Assembly: GCF_011047315.1 (NCBI RefSeq)
Contig: NZ_CP049259.1
Location: 744,001 to 808,000, forward strand
From: Altererythrobacter sp. BO-6
GTDB lineage: Bacteria > Pseudomonadota > Alphaproteobacteria > Sphingomonadales > Sphingomonadaceae
Length of the DNA stretch: 64,000 nucleotides
Direction: 5' to 3'
In this document: positions 15,426-24,822 of the stretch, piece by piece
Numbering within the stretch: the stretch's first letter is position 1
Layout of the letters: each line of letters begins with the position of its first letter
Notes under the pieces: model-generated
The model's input: the letters and a program-made list of their open reading frames with translations, nothing else
The model's database searches: none
Told to the model about the DNA's origin: nothing
Program-made: the position numbers and the translations under genes

Positions 15426-18251
15426 TCAGAACATCTTCCTGAGGTCGATCCCCAGATAGCGCCCGGTCGGGTCAAGCAGCAGCGGCTGGTAGCGCAGCGG
15501 CGTGTTGCCATCGGCATCGCGCACCCGGCGCTGGGCATCGAATATGTTGTCGGCCCGCAGCGAAATGCTCGCACCCTTCAGGAAGCCGCGCTCGGCTTTC
15601 GCCAATTCGCCGATATTTGCGAACAGTCGGATGTCGAAACGAACGATATCGTCGAAGAACAGCGGGCTGGCGCCAGTAGCCAGATTGCCGTCGATCCGCG
15701 CCTTGCCGGTGTAGGTCCCCGAGATGCGGAGGCCGCCCTTGCGGTCAAGGAACAGGCCGCCCTCAAGCCGCGTCGAGTGCTTGGACTGGCCGAAATCACC
15801 CTGCGCATCGCCCTCCAGTAGGTCGAGCAGCGGGCCGCCGTCGGCAATCAGGATCTGGTTGTCGAGCTCGATCGTGTGGGTGAGGTTGAAGAAGTAGCGC
15901 CCGCCACCGCCGCGTCCGCCGCCAAAGCCCGGCATGCCGCCACCGCCTGGCCCGCCGCGACCGGCAGCCGGGGCACCTTGAGGGGGACCACCCTGAGGAC
16001 CACCTGGCCCGCCACGCATCTGCGCCGGGTCCATGCTGCAGATCCGCTCTCGGAATTCGCCCAGCCGGGCGCGATCGATCGTGCCGTCTGTACCCTTGAA
16101 GCGCTCCAGCATGCCCTGCGCGCGGCTCAGGTCCAGGCCGGGGAATTGGCTCGACAGGTCTTCTCCGCGTTCGATCGCGCCGGCCAGCTGCTCAAGGAAT
16201 GTCATCCCGTCATCAGCGCAAAGCCGCTCGCGGAAGGCCATGAAGCGCGCGCGCTGCTCCTCGGTCGGAGCACCCTGTTGCGGCGGTGGCGCACCAGCAC
16301 CCGGGGGCGGCCCACGGCGTTCCTCGCCGCCTCCACGTCCGCCCGAAGAACCGATCGAGCCGCGCGTGGTAATGCCGAAAACCAGCCGCTCGTTGCGGGT
16401 CCGCGCATAGGTGACCGGGCGCCGGTCGAGCGTCAGCAGCGTGCCGTCGGTATCGCGCGTGACCCGTCCCGGGAATGCGGCTTCGATCGCTGCCGACAGC
16501 GCCGGAAACTGGCCCGTAACGTCGCGCGAGCGGTTGCGGATATATTCTGCCGACAGCTGGGTGTCCTTGATGAAGGGCAGCTCCCAGGTCGCGCTGAAGC
16601 GCCAGTCACGCTGCGTTTCCTTGAGCAAGTCCGGGTTGCCGCCCGAGATCACCGTGGCCAGCACGGTTTCGCCATTGACCAGGTCGAACACCGGGACATT
16701 GAGCGTTTCGGTGCGTGGGTTGCCGAGATCGCTCAGGGACGGTGCAGCCTCGCGCCAGACATAGGTCGCCTGCAAATCGAGATTGTCCCACGGCGACCAA
16801 TTGAGCCCTGCTGTCCAGTCGATCAGTGATCCGAAATCGGACAGGTCCTCGAAGCCGAGACTGCCATTGAGCGTGAAACTGCCGAGCGCGTCGAGCACGC
16901 CTTCGCGCCGGCTCGTCAGCGGGATCGCCACATTTACCCCGCCTTCGAGACGGCGACGCGTCAGCTTGGCATCTTGGGCAGAGCGTGTGTCGGCGGATTC
17001 GATGCGGCGCCAGTCGAAGCCAAGGTCGAAGGTCGTGCTCAATTCGCCGGCGGGAAGGTAGACTGGGGTGCCGCGCAGCGTCAGCTTGTTTTCGGACACG
17101 ATCGTGCGCCGCTGCGAAATGTCGAAACCGGCATCGGCCACATCCGGCAATGGTCCATCAATCGCCAGCGTGCCGCTGAGGGCAGCAGCGACCAGCGCCT
17201 GCGTATCGGCCCGCCGGTCGATCTCGGTTTCCGTCTCCGAAAGCGAGAAATCCGATGTCGCGGTGAACTGGAAGTCCCCCAATGGCCGCGTATAGGTTCC
17301 TGCCGACGAGAAGGTGTCGCTGGCGGTGCGCACTTCAAGCGGGTTGTCCGCCCCGAAGGTGCGCAAAACTCCCGGCAAGAGCGGATCATCCCGCAAAATC
17401 ACCGTGTTCAGGCCTGACAGGTTCAGGCTGTCATCCCGTTCATAGGTGGCGTTGAGGCTGATCGAGGAACCGCTGTCGATAAAGGCCTTGGCCCAGTTGG
17501 CGGTCGCTTCAATGTTGCGACTGTCTGCCACCAGGCTGCGATAAAGCGCCGGATCGGGGTCGCCGCTGATATCGGGCATGGAACCGGGCGTCTGGATGAT
17601 GTCGCGTTCGGACTCGGTCAGCGACGAGATATCGCTTGCCTCCAGGTTGACGTTGAGCCTGCCGCCATCCTTGATCCGCAGCAGCGTGAATTGCTGTTCG
17701 TTGCGGAAATAGCCGCCGCGATCCGGGCCTTCGAATTCCAGTTCGATCTCGCGGCTGGAATAATTGTCCTTGAGGATCATGTTCACGACCCTGCGATCGG
17801 GCGGGAAGCCGAACTTCTGCGCGACCTCTTCGGGCAGCACCTCGACCTTGGCGATCGATTCCGGCGGATAGCTGCGCAATTCGCGGAAGCTGCCGATACG
17901 GATGCCGTTCACGAGGAACACCGGCTGACCGCCACCGCGGCCGCGCGAGGAGCCGGTCTGCGGGGCAATCGCTGCGATCAGATCCGCCACGGATGTGGCG
18001 CCGATGGCGAGGATATCCTGCTCATTGAGTTCCAGCACTGGCGCCTGTTCGACCCGCAACTGGCCACGCAGGCGCTCTGCCGTCACCACGATATCATTGC
18101 CCGGATCCACGGCGCCGCCGGGATCGTCGATGATCACATCCTGTCCCTGCCCGGCGCTCGCCGAAACGGACTGATCTTCCGCCTGCGCGGTTGCAACAAG
18201 GGTCCACGCCAGGCTGCTGCCTAGCAAAAACAGGTTTTTCGGGCTCATCAA
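15426..18251 (-). CDS. large TonB-dependent receptor with Gly/Pro-rich insert
   Basis: A 941-residue outer-membrane TonB-dependent receptor. It has a signal peptide at about 1-24 (ending ATAQA), a TonB-box-like DIVVTAERL segment at about 53-61, a plug domain (FLVNGIRIGSF, SIAKVEVLPEEVAQKFGF) and a beta-barrel ending LGIDLRKMF. Residues about 631-784 form an insert within the barrel: two Gly/Pro-rich low-complexity stretches flank a helical core with one Cys on each side (C678 and C738). The insert is encoded by about 15900-16361. The ligand is unknown and no dedicated partner is adjacent. It is divergent from infA across a 193-bp intergenic region, and convergent with the hydrolase. Confidence 0.88.
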   Translation of the reverse strand: MMSPKNLFLLGSSLAWTLVATAQAEDQSVSASAGQGQDVIIDDPGGAVDPGNDIVVTAERLRGQLRVEQAPVLELNEQDILAIGATSVADLIAAIAPQTGSSRGRGGGQPVFLVNGIRIGSFRELRSYPPESIAKVEVLPEEVAQKFGFPPDRRVVNMILKDNYSSREIELEFEGPDRGGYFRNEQQFTLLRIKDGGRLNVNLEASDISSLTESERDIIQTPGSMPDISGDPDPALYRSLVADSRNIEATANWAKAFIDSGSSISLNATYERDDSLNLSGLNTVILRDDPLLPGVLRTFGADNPLEVRTASDTFSSAGTYTRPLGDFQFTATSDFSLSETETEIDRRADTQALVAAALSGTLAIDGPLPDVADAGFDISQRRTIVSENKLTLRGTPVYLPAGELSTTFDLGFDWRRIESADTRSAQDAKLTRRRLEGGVNVAIPLTSRREGVLDALGSFTLNGSLGFEDLSDFGSLIDWTAGLNWSPWDNLDLQATYVWREAAPSLSDLGNPRTETLNVPVFDLVNGETVLATVISGGNPDLLKETQRDWRFSATWELPFIKDTQLSAEYIRNRSRDVTGQFPALSAAIEAAFPGRVTRDTDGTLLTLDRRPVTYARTRNERLVFGITTRGSIGSSGGRGGGEERRGPPPGAGAPPPQQGAPTEEQRARFMAFRERLCADDGMTFLEQLAGAIERGEDLSSQFPGLDLSRAQGMLERFKGTDGTIDRARLGEFRERICSMDPAQMRGGPGGPQGGPPQGAPAAGRGGPGGGGMPGFGGGRGGGGRYFFNLTHTIELDNQILIADGGPLLDLLEGDAQGDFGQSKHSTRLEGGLFLDRKGGLRISGTYTGKARIDGNLATGASPLFFDDIVRFDIRLFANIGELAKAERGFLKGASISLRADNIFDAQRRVRDADGNTPLRYQPLLLDPTGRYLGIDLRKMF

Positions 18252-18444
18252 GAGCGCCCTTTCCTCAAATCTTGATCCCGCACAAGCGGCTGAAATGTAT
18301 TGGTTTGCATCAAAACATACGAAGCGTGTCTGGTTTCGGATGCAACGAGATTACGTGCCCTAACGCACGAGGCTTCCATTTTGCTCCCGGCACGGCTAAA
18401 GCGCGCGCCAATTCGCACACAAACATGACAGCTTAAGGATTTAC
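18252..18444. promoter_or_regulatory. divergent promoter region between TonB receptor and infA
   Basis: This 193-bp non-coding region separates two divergent genes and must carry both promoters. It contains an inverted repeat, TTGCATC at 18305-18311 and GATGCAA at 18339-18345, which could be an operator for the receptor, although 7-bp arms 27 nt apart may be chance. A ribosome-binding AAGGA lies just before the infA ATG. No confident -35/-10 pair was assigned. Confidence 0.35.
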
Positions 18445-18690
18445 ATGGCCAAGGAAGAACTCCTCGAAATGCGCGGCAAGGTGGTGGAACTGCTGCCCAA
18501 CGCGATGTTCCGGGTGGAGCTCGAAAACGGCCATGAAGTTCTCGGCCATACCGCAGGCAAGATGCGCAAGAACCGCATCCGCGTGCTGGTGGGTGACGAA
18601 GTGCTGTGCGAGCTGACGCCCTATGACCTGACCAAGGCGCGCATCACCTATCGCTTCATGCCCGGTCGGGGCGGTCCCGGCCCGCAATAA
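18445..18690 (+). CDS. infA: translation initiation factor IF-1
   Basis: IF-1 binds the A site of the 30S subunit and assists initiation with IF-2 and IF-3. The 81-residue product is a single S1/OB domain: [20 protein letters not shown], then [32 protein letters not shown] and [14 protein letters not shown]. The C-terminal extension [12 protein letters not shown] is slightly longer than in E. coli. It is preceded by an AAGGA Shine-Dalgarno. It heads a conserved alphaproteobacterial block infA-maf-RNase G-like-yacG, with 15 bp to maf, so a single transcript is likely. Confidence 0.96.
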   Translation: MAKEELLEMRGKVVELLPNAMFRVELENGHEVLGHTAGKMRKNRIRVLVGDEVLCELTPYDLTKARITYRFMPGRGGPGPQ

Positions 18691-18705
18691 GCGCGCCGCT
18701 CTCGC

Positions 18706-19278
18706 ATGAGCGCGCCCCATCTCATCCTTGCTTCGGCCAGCCCGCGGCGGCGCGAACTGATCGCGCGGCTCGGCATCGAGCCCGACGCGGTCCTGCCTGC
18801 CGAAATCGACGAAACGCCGCATAAAGGCGAGTTGCCCCGTGACTATGCCATACGCATGGCTCGCGAAAAGGCCTTGGCTGTCCCGGCGGACGGCCATGTG
18901 CTGGCGGGCGACACGGTGGTGGCTTTAGGTCGCCGCATCCTGCCCAAGGCTGAAGACAAAGCGACCGCGCGGCGCTGCCTGGAATTGTTGTCGGGCCGCC
19001 GCCACCGGGTCTTGTCGGCGATCGCGCTCAGAGTGCCTGACGGCGGGCTGCGCGAGCGGCTGAGCGAAACTTCGGTTCGCTTCAAACGGTTGAGCGAGGA
19101 AGAGATCGCGGCCTATCTCGCGGGCGGGGAATGGCACGGCAAGGCCGGCGGCTATGCTATCCAGGGCGCGGCCGAAGGCTTGATCGCCTGGATCGAAGGC
19201 AGCCATTCGGGCGTGGTCGGCCTGCCGCTGTTCGAAACTCGGGCGCTGCTCAAGTCGGCAGGTTTCTCCATTGGCTGA
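18706..19278 (+). CDS. maf: Maf family nucleoside triphosphate pyrophosphatase
   Basis: A 190-residue Maf protein, which hydrolyses non-canonical or pyrimidine nucleoside triphosphates (dTTP/UTP or m7GTP subfamilies) and has been linked to septum inhibition. The N-terminal signature [18 protein letters not shown] is intact, as are the Asp-containing [13 protein letters not shown] and the [13 protein letters not shown] segments. The C-terminal [15 protein letters not shown] motif is also present. It lies 15 bp after infA, and the next gene starts inside its last codons (8-bp overlap), indicating translational coupling. Subfamily specificity is not assigned. Confidence 0.93.
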   Translation: MSAPHLILASASPRRRELIARLGIEPDAVLPAEIDETPHKGELPRDYAIRMAREKALAVPADGHVLAGDTVVALGRRILPKAEDKATARRCLELLSGRRHRVLSAIALRVPDGGLRERLSETSVRFKRLSEEEIAAYLAGGEWHGKAGGYAIQGAAEGLIAWIEGSHSGVVGLPLFETRALLKSAGFSIG

Positions 19279-20248
19279 GTGGCTGGTCGAGGAAGGGATC
19301 GGCGAGCACCGCGCGATCCGGCTGACCAAAGATGGTATTGAAGAAGCCCGCGTCCAATGGCCCGGCGCACAACTGGTGGTGGGCGAAGTCGCTGATGCTA
19401 TCCTGCGGCAGCGCTTGGGCGAAGGTTCGGCTGGCTTGGTCGAATTCCCCAATGGCCAGCAAGCTTTTGGCACGCTGATCCCCCGGCGCATCAGCATCGG
19501 CGCACTGGTCCGCATGCGGGTAACCCGCGAAGCGATTGCCGAGCGCGGGCGGCTGAAACTGGCGCAGGCGCGCCATTGCGAGGCCGATGCCCGCCCCGCC
19601 CTCTCGCTGGCCGAGGCACTGCGCGAAGAGGGGCACGATGTCGAAATCACCCGCCGCTTTCCCGCTTCTGCCGATTGGGACGAATTGTGGCTCGATGCCG
19701 CGCGCCAGCAGGTCGACTTCCATGGCGGCGCACTGCTGTTTGCAGAAACGCCCGCGATGACGCTGATCGATGTCGATGGCGGCCCCGATCGGGCGATATG
19801 GTCGAACGCGATCCCGGTGATGGCCCGCGCGCTCAAGCGGTTCGACCTGGGTGGCAATATCGGGATCGACTTCCCGACGGTTCAGGACAAATCAGACCGC
19901 AAGGTAATCGATGCGCGGCTTGAGGAATGCCTGCAAGAATGGCCGCATGAACGCACCGCGATGAACGGCTTCGGCCTCGTCCAGATCGTCGCGCGGCTTG
20001 AGCGCCCCTCGCTCTTGCACCGAATCGCCCGCCATCGCGCCGCCGCTTCGGCCCGCCTGCTGCTGCGCCGGGCAGAGGCGGTCGAGGGAGCGGGCGCCAT
20101 CCTGCTTACGTGTCACCCGGCAGTTGCTGCGGAGCTCAAACCCGAATGGCTCACCGAACTCGCGCGCCGCACGGGTCGCGAAGTGCGGATAGAGCCCAAC
20201 CCCGGCCTTGCACTCGAAGCCCCGCACGCCCAGATCGTGACGCGATGA
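19271..20248 (+). CDS. ribonuclease E/G family protein, short form
   Basis: A 325-residue member of the RNase E/G family, shorter than E. coli RNase G (about 490). The N-terminal [16 protein letters not shown] and S1-like region are recognisable, followed by the DNase I-like nuclease core ([15 protein letters not shown]). The first catalytic Asp of the IDF motif is kept. The position of the second (D346 of E. coli RNase E, usually in a D-R-A-R context) appears altered in [19 protein letters not shown], and the Zn-link CPxCxG motif and C-terminal small domain are absent. Activity may therefore be weak or lost. The start is a TTG overlapping maf by 8 bp, and the stop overlaps the yacG start. 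Confidence 0.8.
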   Translation: MAEWLVEEGIGEHRAIRLTKDGIEEARVQWPGAQLVVGEVADAILRQRLGEGSAGLVEFPNGQQAFGTLIPRRISIGALVRMRVTREAIAERGRLKLAQARHCEADARPALSLAEALREEGHDVEITRRFPASADWDELWLDAARQQVDFHGGALLFAETPAMTLIDVDGGPDRAIWSNAIPVMARALKRFDLGGNIGIDFPTVQDKSDRKVIDARLEECLQEWPHERTAMNGFGLVQIVARLERPSLLHRIARHRAAASARLLLRRAEAVEGAGAILLTCHPAVAAELKPEWLTELARRTGREVRIEPNPGLALEAPHAQIVTR

Positions 20249-20430
20249 GCAAGTCCCGCCCCTGCCCCATATGCAAGAAGCCGCGCAGCGAGGCCCACGC
20301 CCCGTTCTGCTCCAGCCGCTGCCGCGACCGCGACTTGGCTCAATGGTTCGGCGATGGCTATGCCGTGCCCGGTCGCCTGGCTACGCCGGAAGAGATTGCG
20401 GGCGAAATCATCCGCGAGGATCGCGACTAG
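20245..20430 (+). CDS. yacG: DNA gyrase inhibitor YacG-like zinc protein
   Basis: A 61-residue zinc-ribbon protein. YacG binds GyrB and inhibits gyrase, and is associated with genes of diverse roles in many bacteria. The four Cys ligands are C7, C10, C22 and C26 (CPIC, then CSSRC), giving C-x2-C-x11-C-x3-C. The following RDRDLAQWFGDGYAVPG is family-typical. The ATG overlaps the stop of the RNase-like gene as ATGA, so translation is coupled. The start is fixed by this overlap; an upstream in-frame ATG lies inside the RNase gene. It is last in the infA block, 100 bp before tRNA-Phe. Confidence 0.93.
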   Translation: MSKSRPCPICKKPRSEAHAPFCSSRCRDRDLAQWFGDGYAVPGRLATPEEIAGEIIREDRD

Positions 20431-20530
20431 CGGCATTTCCGGCAATTGCCCCTTGCCAAGGGCGCACAGCTTCGCCATAGGCGCGCTCTCATTCGCTCGC
20501 CGGTGCTTTTTGCGCCGTCGCCGCAGCGAT

Positions 20531-20606
20531 GCCTCGGTAGCTCAGTTGGTAGAGCATACGACTGAAAATCGTAGTGTCGGTGGTTCGATCCCGCCCCGAG
20601 GCACCA
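20531..20606 (+). tRNA. tRNA-Phe(GAA)
   Basis: A complete 76-nt cloverleaf with encoded CCA. The acceptor stem is GCCTCGG/CCGAGGC, the D arm GCTCAGTTGGTAGAGC, the anticodon stem TACGA/TCGTA with loop CTGAAAA giving anticodon GAA, and the T arm GGTGG/CCGCC with loop TTCGATC. The discriminator base is A, as expected for tRNA-Phe. No poly-T terminator is obvious immediately downstream. Confidence 0.97.
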
Positions 20607-20759
20607 CTGCGCCTGCGCATCGCATATGCCCTTTACCGATTCCCGCGTTTGCCAATTTCACCGCTTGCAGGTATGGGATTCTCCTCGCCCCGGCCGCAGC
20701 CTTGCCTCAGTGCATCGCCAGCCGGGGCGGCGTATTTTTGAGAGCAGAAAGTCCCCGCC

Positions 20760-21568
20760 ATGTCGCGTCGCCGCCAGATCTATGAAGGCAAGGCCAAGAT
20801 CCTTTACGAAGGCCCCGAACCGGGCACGCTGATCCAGTATTTCAAGGACGATGCGACCGCATTCAACGCTCAAAAAAGGGCACGATCAGCGGCAAGGGCG
20901 TGATCAACAACCGCATCAGCGAGTATGTCTTCACGCGCCTGGCGCATATCGGCATCCCGACCCATTTCATCCGCCGCCTGAACATGCGCGAGCAGCTCGT
21001 CCGGCAGGTCGAAATCATCCCGATCGAAGTGGTGGTGCGCAATGTCGCGGCGGGTTCGATCTCGACCCGGCTCGGCATTCCCGAGGGCGAACCGCTGCCG
21101 CACACGCTGATCGAATATTACTACAAGGACGATGCGCTGGGCGATCCGCTGATCGCGGAAGAACATATCGCCTGCTTCAACTGGGCCGGCCCTGAAGAAA
21201 TGCAGGACATCGCCAGCATGGCGATCCGCATCAACGATTTCATGTGCGGCATGTTCGCTGCGATCGACATCCGCCTGATCGACTTCAAGCTCGAATTCGG
21301 CCGTATCTATGATGGCGATTACAGCCGCGTGATCCTGGCTGACGAAATCAGCCCTGATGGCTGCCGGTTGTGGGACATGAAGACCGGCGAAAAGCTCGAC
21401 AAGGACCGTTTCCGGCGCGACCTTGGCGGCGAAAGCGAAGCCTATCAGGAAGTTGCGCGGCGGCTGGGCCTGCTGCAAGGCGATGACAGTGGCCCGGGCG
21501 AAGTGTTCGATCTGTCGAGCCACCGCAGCCGGCTGCGCAATACTGTGCCCAAACCGCCGAAGAAATAG
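20760..21568 (+). pseudogene. purC: phosphoribosylaminoimidazole-succinocarboxamide synthase (SAICAR synthetase), frameshifted
   Basis: PurC condenses CAIR with aspartate using ATP in purine synthesis. The start [20 protein letters not shown] (ATG 20760) leads through [12 protein letters not shown], then the frame breaks in the run of six A at 20872-20877. A seventh A would give [20 protein letters not shown] and join seamlessly to the rest of the enzyme, which is intact in the other frame to 21568 ([20 protein letters not shown], then [12 protein letters not shown]). Corrected, it is 269 residues. Because purC is normally required for purine prototrophy and purS and purQ are intact nearby, a missed A in sequencing is the simplest explanation. 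A tRNA-Lys slip on AAAAAA could also restore the frame in part of the product. Confidence 0.88.
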
Positions 21569-21621
21569 GCTCGAGCAGTTCAGCCACTTGTCAGGCGGCG
21601 CCGGGCAGGTAAGCAGCCCAT

Positions 21622-24457
21622 ATGCGTATTCCTGCCTGTCTGGCGGCGCTGGCCGCGCTTGCCTTTACATCCTCGCCTGCCCTGCCCCAGTCCAGCGCAA
21701 AGCCGGTCTGGGCGTTCGAGCAAAGCGATATCCCGGTCGATCCCGAATTCCCGCTTCGGCGTGCTCGACAATGGCATGCGCTATATACTGCGCCAGAACG
21801 CGACGCCTGACGGCACCGCGGCGGTGCGGCTGCACATCGGCTCCGGCTCGCTCGACGAGCAGGAGAACGAACGCGGGCTCGCCCACTTCCTGGAGCACAT
21901 GGCGTTCAACGGTTCGAAGCGCATCCCCGAAGGCGAGATGATCAAGCTGCTGGAGCGCGAGGGGCTGGCGTTCGGCGCCGATACCAATGCTTCCACCGGG
22001 TTGGAGCAGACAGTCTACCGGCTCGACCTGCCGCGAAATGACGAAAGCCTGCTGGAAACGGCGCTGATGCTGATGCGCGAAACCGCCAGCGAACTGTTGA
22101 TCGAACAGGATGCAATCGACCGGGAACGCGGGATCATCTTGGCCGAGCGGCGCGACCGGACCAATTTCGCTTACAAGGCGCTGGTCGACCAACTGGAATT
22201 TGCGGCACCCGGCGCGCGCTTTGCCGACCGCTTGCCGATCGGCGCGCTGGAAGTGCTGGAAAACGCCTCTGCCGCAGACCTGCGCGGCTTTTATCGCCGC
22301 AATTACGTGCCCGCCAACACCACGCTGGTGATCGTCGGCGACTTCCCGATCGAATTGCTGGAAGCGCGGGTGCGGCACTGGTTCGCCGACTGGCAACCTG
22401 CACCTGATCCGGCCAAGCCGGTGACCGGGCCGGTAGCACTCGACCGCATGGGCGAAACCGACATCTATGTCGATCCCGCGCTGCCGGAAAGCGTCAGCGT
22501 GTCGCGCTATTCGGAGTGGCGGGACCAGCCGGACACCGTTGCCAACCGCCAGCAAGGCCTGCTGCGACAAGTCGGCTATGGCGTGATCAATCGCCGCTTG
22601 CAGGCGCTGGCGCGCGGCGCCAACGCCCCCTTTCGCGGAGCCAGCTTCGGCACGGGCGACCTGTTCGAGGACGCGCGGCAGACCACGCTGACGGTCAGCA
22701 GCGAGGACGGCAAATGGCGCGAAGGCATCGTGGCGGCGGGTATCGCCTTGCGCACGGCGCTCGCCTTTGGCTTCAGTGCAGCCGAGGTCGCCGAACAGGT
22801 GGCGCAGATCCGCACCTCGCTGCAGGACGCCGCCAGCGGGGCAGCCACCCGCACGCATAATGCGCTGGCTGGACAGGCACTTTCACTGGTCGATGACGAG
22901 CGTATTCCGTCGACGCCGCAAAGCGGGCTGGAACGGTTCGAAGCCTATGCCGGACAGATCACCGCCGCGGCTGCGCTGTATGCCGTGATCGAAGACGCGA
23001 CCATGCTCGAAGCGCCGCTGATCCGCTACCAGGGCCGCAGCGAGCCCGACGGCGGCACCGCAGCGCTGCGCGCGGCATGGTCTGAGGTGATGGGCGCGGA
23101 ATTGACCCCGCCGCAATGGACCGACAATGCCGAATTTGCCTATCAGGATTTCGGCAAGCCCGGCGCCGTGGCGTCCGACACGCGCGACGAGCGGCTCGGC
23201 ATTCGCATGATCCGCTTCGCCAATAGCGTGCGGCTGAACCTGAAGCAGACCGATATCCGCAAGGACCGCATCAGCTATCGCCTGACGCTGGACGGCGGTG
23301 ACTTGCTCAACACCACCGAGGATCCGCTGAAGACCGCGTTGGTGACGTCGCTGCCCGCAGGTGGACTTGGCGCTCATAGCCAGGATCAATTGACCACGAT
23401 CCTCGCCGGGCGCAGCGTAGGCCTTTCGATCGGCTCCGATAGCGACGGTTTCAAGATGAGCGGTGGGACTACGCCGCGTGACCTGGAGCTGCAGCTGCAA
23501 CTGCTTGCCGCAGGGCTGATCGATCCCGGCTATCGCAGCGAGGGCGAGGAGCGGTACCGCCGCAGCATCGCGCAATTCTTTGCCAGCCTCGATGCCACGC
23601 CTGCGCAAGCGCTGGGCAACCAGATTGGCGCGATCTTGTCCGATGGCGACCCGCGTTTCACGCTGCAACCGCGTGAGGCCTATGAAGCGCGGACGTTCGG
23701 ACAGCTCGTCACCGATATCGGGGATCGCCTTGCCAATGGCGCGATCGAACTCGCACTGGTCGGCGACTTCGACGAGCAGGCGGCAATCGATGCCGTAGCG
23801 GCGACCCTTGGTGCGCTGCCCCCGCGCGAGCCTGAATTCCAGCCGCGCGACGATGCCCGGCAGCGGCCTTTCACCGTTCAACGCGGCCCCCGCATGCTGA
23901 CCCACAGCGGCGAACGGGACCAGGCCTTGATCCGCATGGTCTGGCCGACCACCGATGACAGCGATCTGCGCGAAACCCTGCGGTTGGAGCTGCTGGGCCG
24001 GATCGTGCAGGTCCGCTTGCAGGAGGTGCTGCGCGAAGAGCTGGGCCAGGCCTATTCACCCAGCGCCGACAGCTCGATGTCGAAGATCTGGCGCGGCTAT
24101 GGCACGTTCAGCCTCAGCGTGGCGGTCGATTACGCGCAGCTTGATGCCGCCCGCGCGGCGATTGCCGGGATGGTCACCGAGCTACGCGAAGGCAAGCTGG
24201 ACGAAGACACAGTCAATCGCGCCCGCCAGCCGATGCTGGAAGGCTATGACAACATGCTCAAGTCGCTCGGCGGCTGGATGACCCTGGCTGACCGCGCACA
24301 GAGCGAGAATGACCGTCTGGATCGCTATTTCGCCGCGCCGGACACGCTCAGGGGCTTCACGGTCGAGGATCTAGTTGTGACAGCGCAGCAGTATCTCGGT
24401 GCCGGTGAAGCGGTCGAAATCCTGGTCGTACCCAAAGCGCCGGAGCCTGCTGCCTGA
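21622..24457 (+). pseudogene. M16 family zinc metallopeptidase (tandem M16 domains), frameshifted near N-terminus
   Basis: The signal peptide (MRIPACLAALAALAFTSSPA) and the start of the mature protein (VWAFEQSDIPVDPEF) are in one frame. The peptidase body starting FGVLDNGMRYILRQNATPDG is in the next. The break is at the CCC at 21750-21752, where one surplus C shifts the frame; correcting it gives about 944 residues. The inverted zinc motif HxxEH is HFLEH (in GLAHFLEHMAFNGSKR), followed by a second M16 domain. The length fits periplasmic or outer-membrane-associated pitrilysin-like peptidases. It lies between purC and purS, interrupting an otherwise purine-synthesis stretch. A sequencing error is favoured, but a secretion-less allele cannot be excluded. 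Confidence 0.85.
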
Positions 24458-24531
24458 ACCGCCGCCACGGTGGGCAACCGAAGCCCGCCGATTGCGCTTC
24501 GCGCGTTTCCCGCTATAGGCACCGCCAAAGA

Positions 24532-24549
24532 GCGGGGCCGCCGCCCCGC
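24532..24549. repeat. small GC-rich hairpin upstream of purS
   Basis: GCGGGGC at 24532-24538 pairs perfectly with GCCCCGC at 24543-24549 around a 4-nt loop. It sits between the M16 gene end and the purS ATG, with no T tract. A TATAGG-like -10 lies just upstream (24514-24519), so the hairpin may fall in the purS leader rather than terminate the peptidase transcript. Confidence 0.4.
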
Positions 24550-24573
24550 GCCAAGCTTTGCGAGGAGCCGCCC

Positions 24574-24822
24574 ATGAAAGTCCGCGTCCTGGTCCGCCTC
24601 AAACCCGGCGTGCTCGACCCCCAGGGGCGCGCGGTGCACCATGCGCTCGAAGGCCTCGGTTTCAGCGGTGTCGAGGATGTCCGTATTGGCCGTGTAATCG
24701 AGCTGGACGTGGCCGATGGCACCAGCGACGCGGCGCTCGACGAGATGTGCCGCAAGCTGCTCGCCAATATGGTGATCGAGGACTACACGGTCGAAAAGAT
24801 CGGCCAGGCGGAGCACGCCTGA
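24574..24822 (+). CDS. purS: phosphoribosylformylglycinamidine synthase subunit PurS
   Basis: PurS is the small scaffold subunit of the three-part FGAM synthase (PurL-PurQ-PurS), which converts FGAR to FGAM in purine synthesis. The 82-residue product has the family pattern [40 protein letters not shown] and the C-terminal [18 protein letters not shown]. The stop overlaps the purQ start (TGATG), so the two subunits are coupled. A GAGGAG Shine-Dalgarno lies 7-8 bases before the ATG. purL is not in this window. Confidence 0.96.
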   Translation: MKVRVLVRLKPGVLDPQGRAVHHALEGLGFSGVEDVRIGRVIELDVADGTSDAALDEMCRKLLANMVIEDYTVEKIGQAEHA

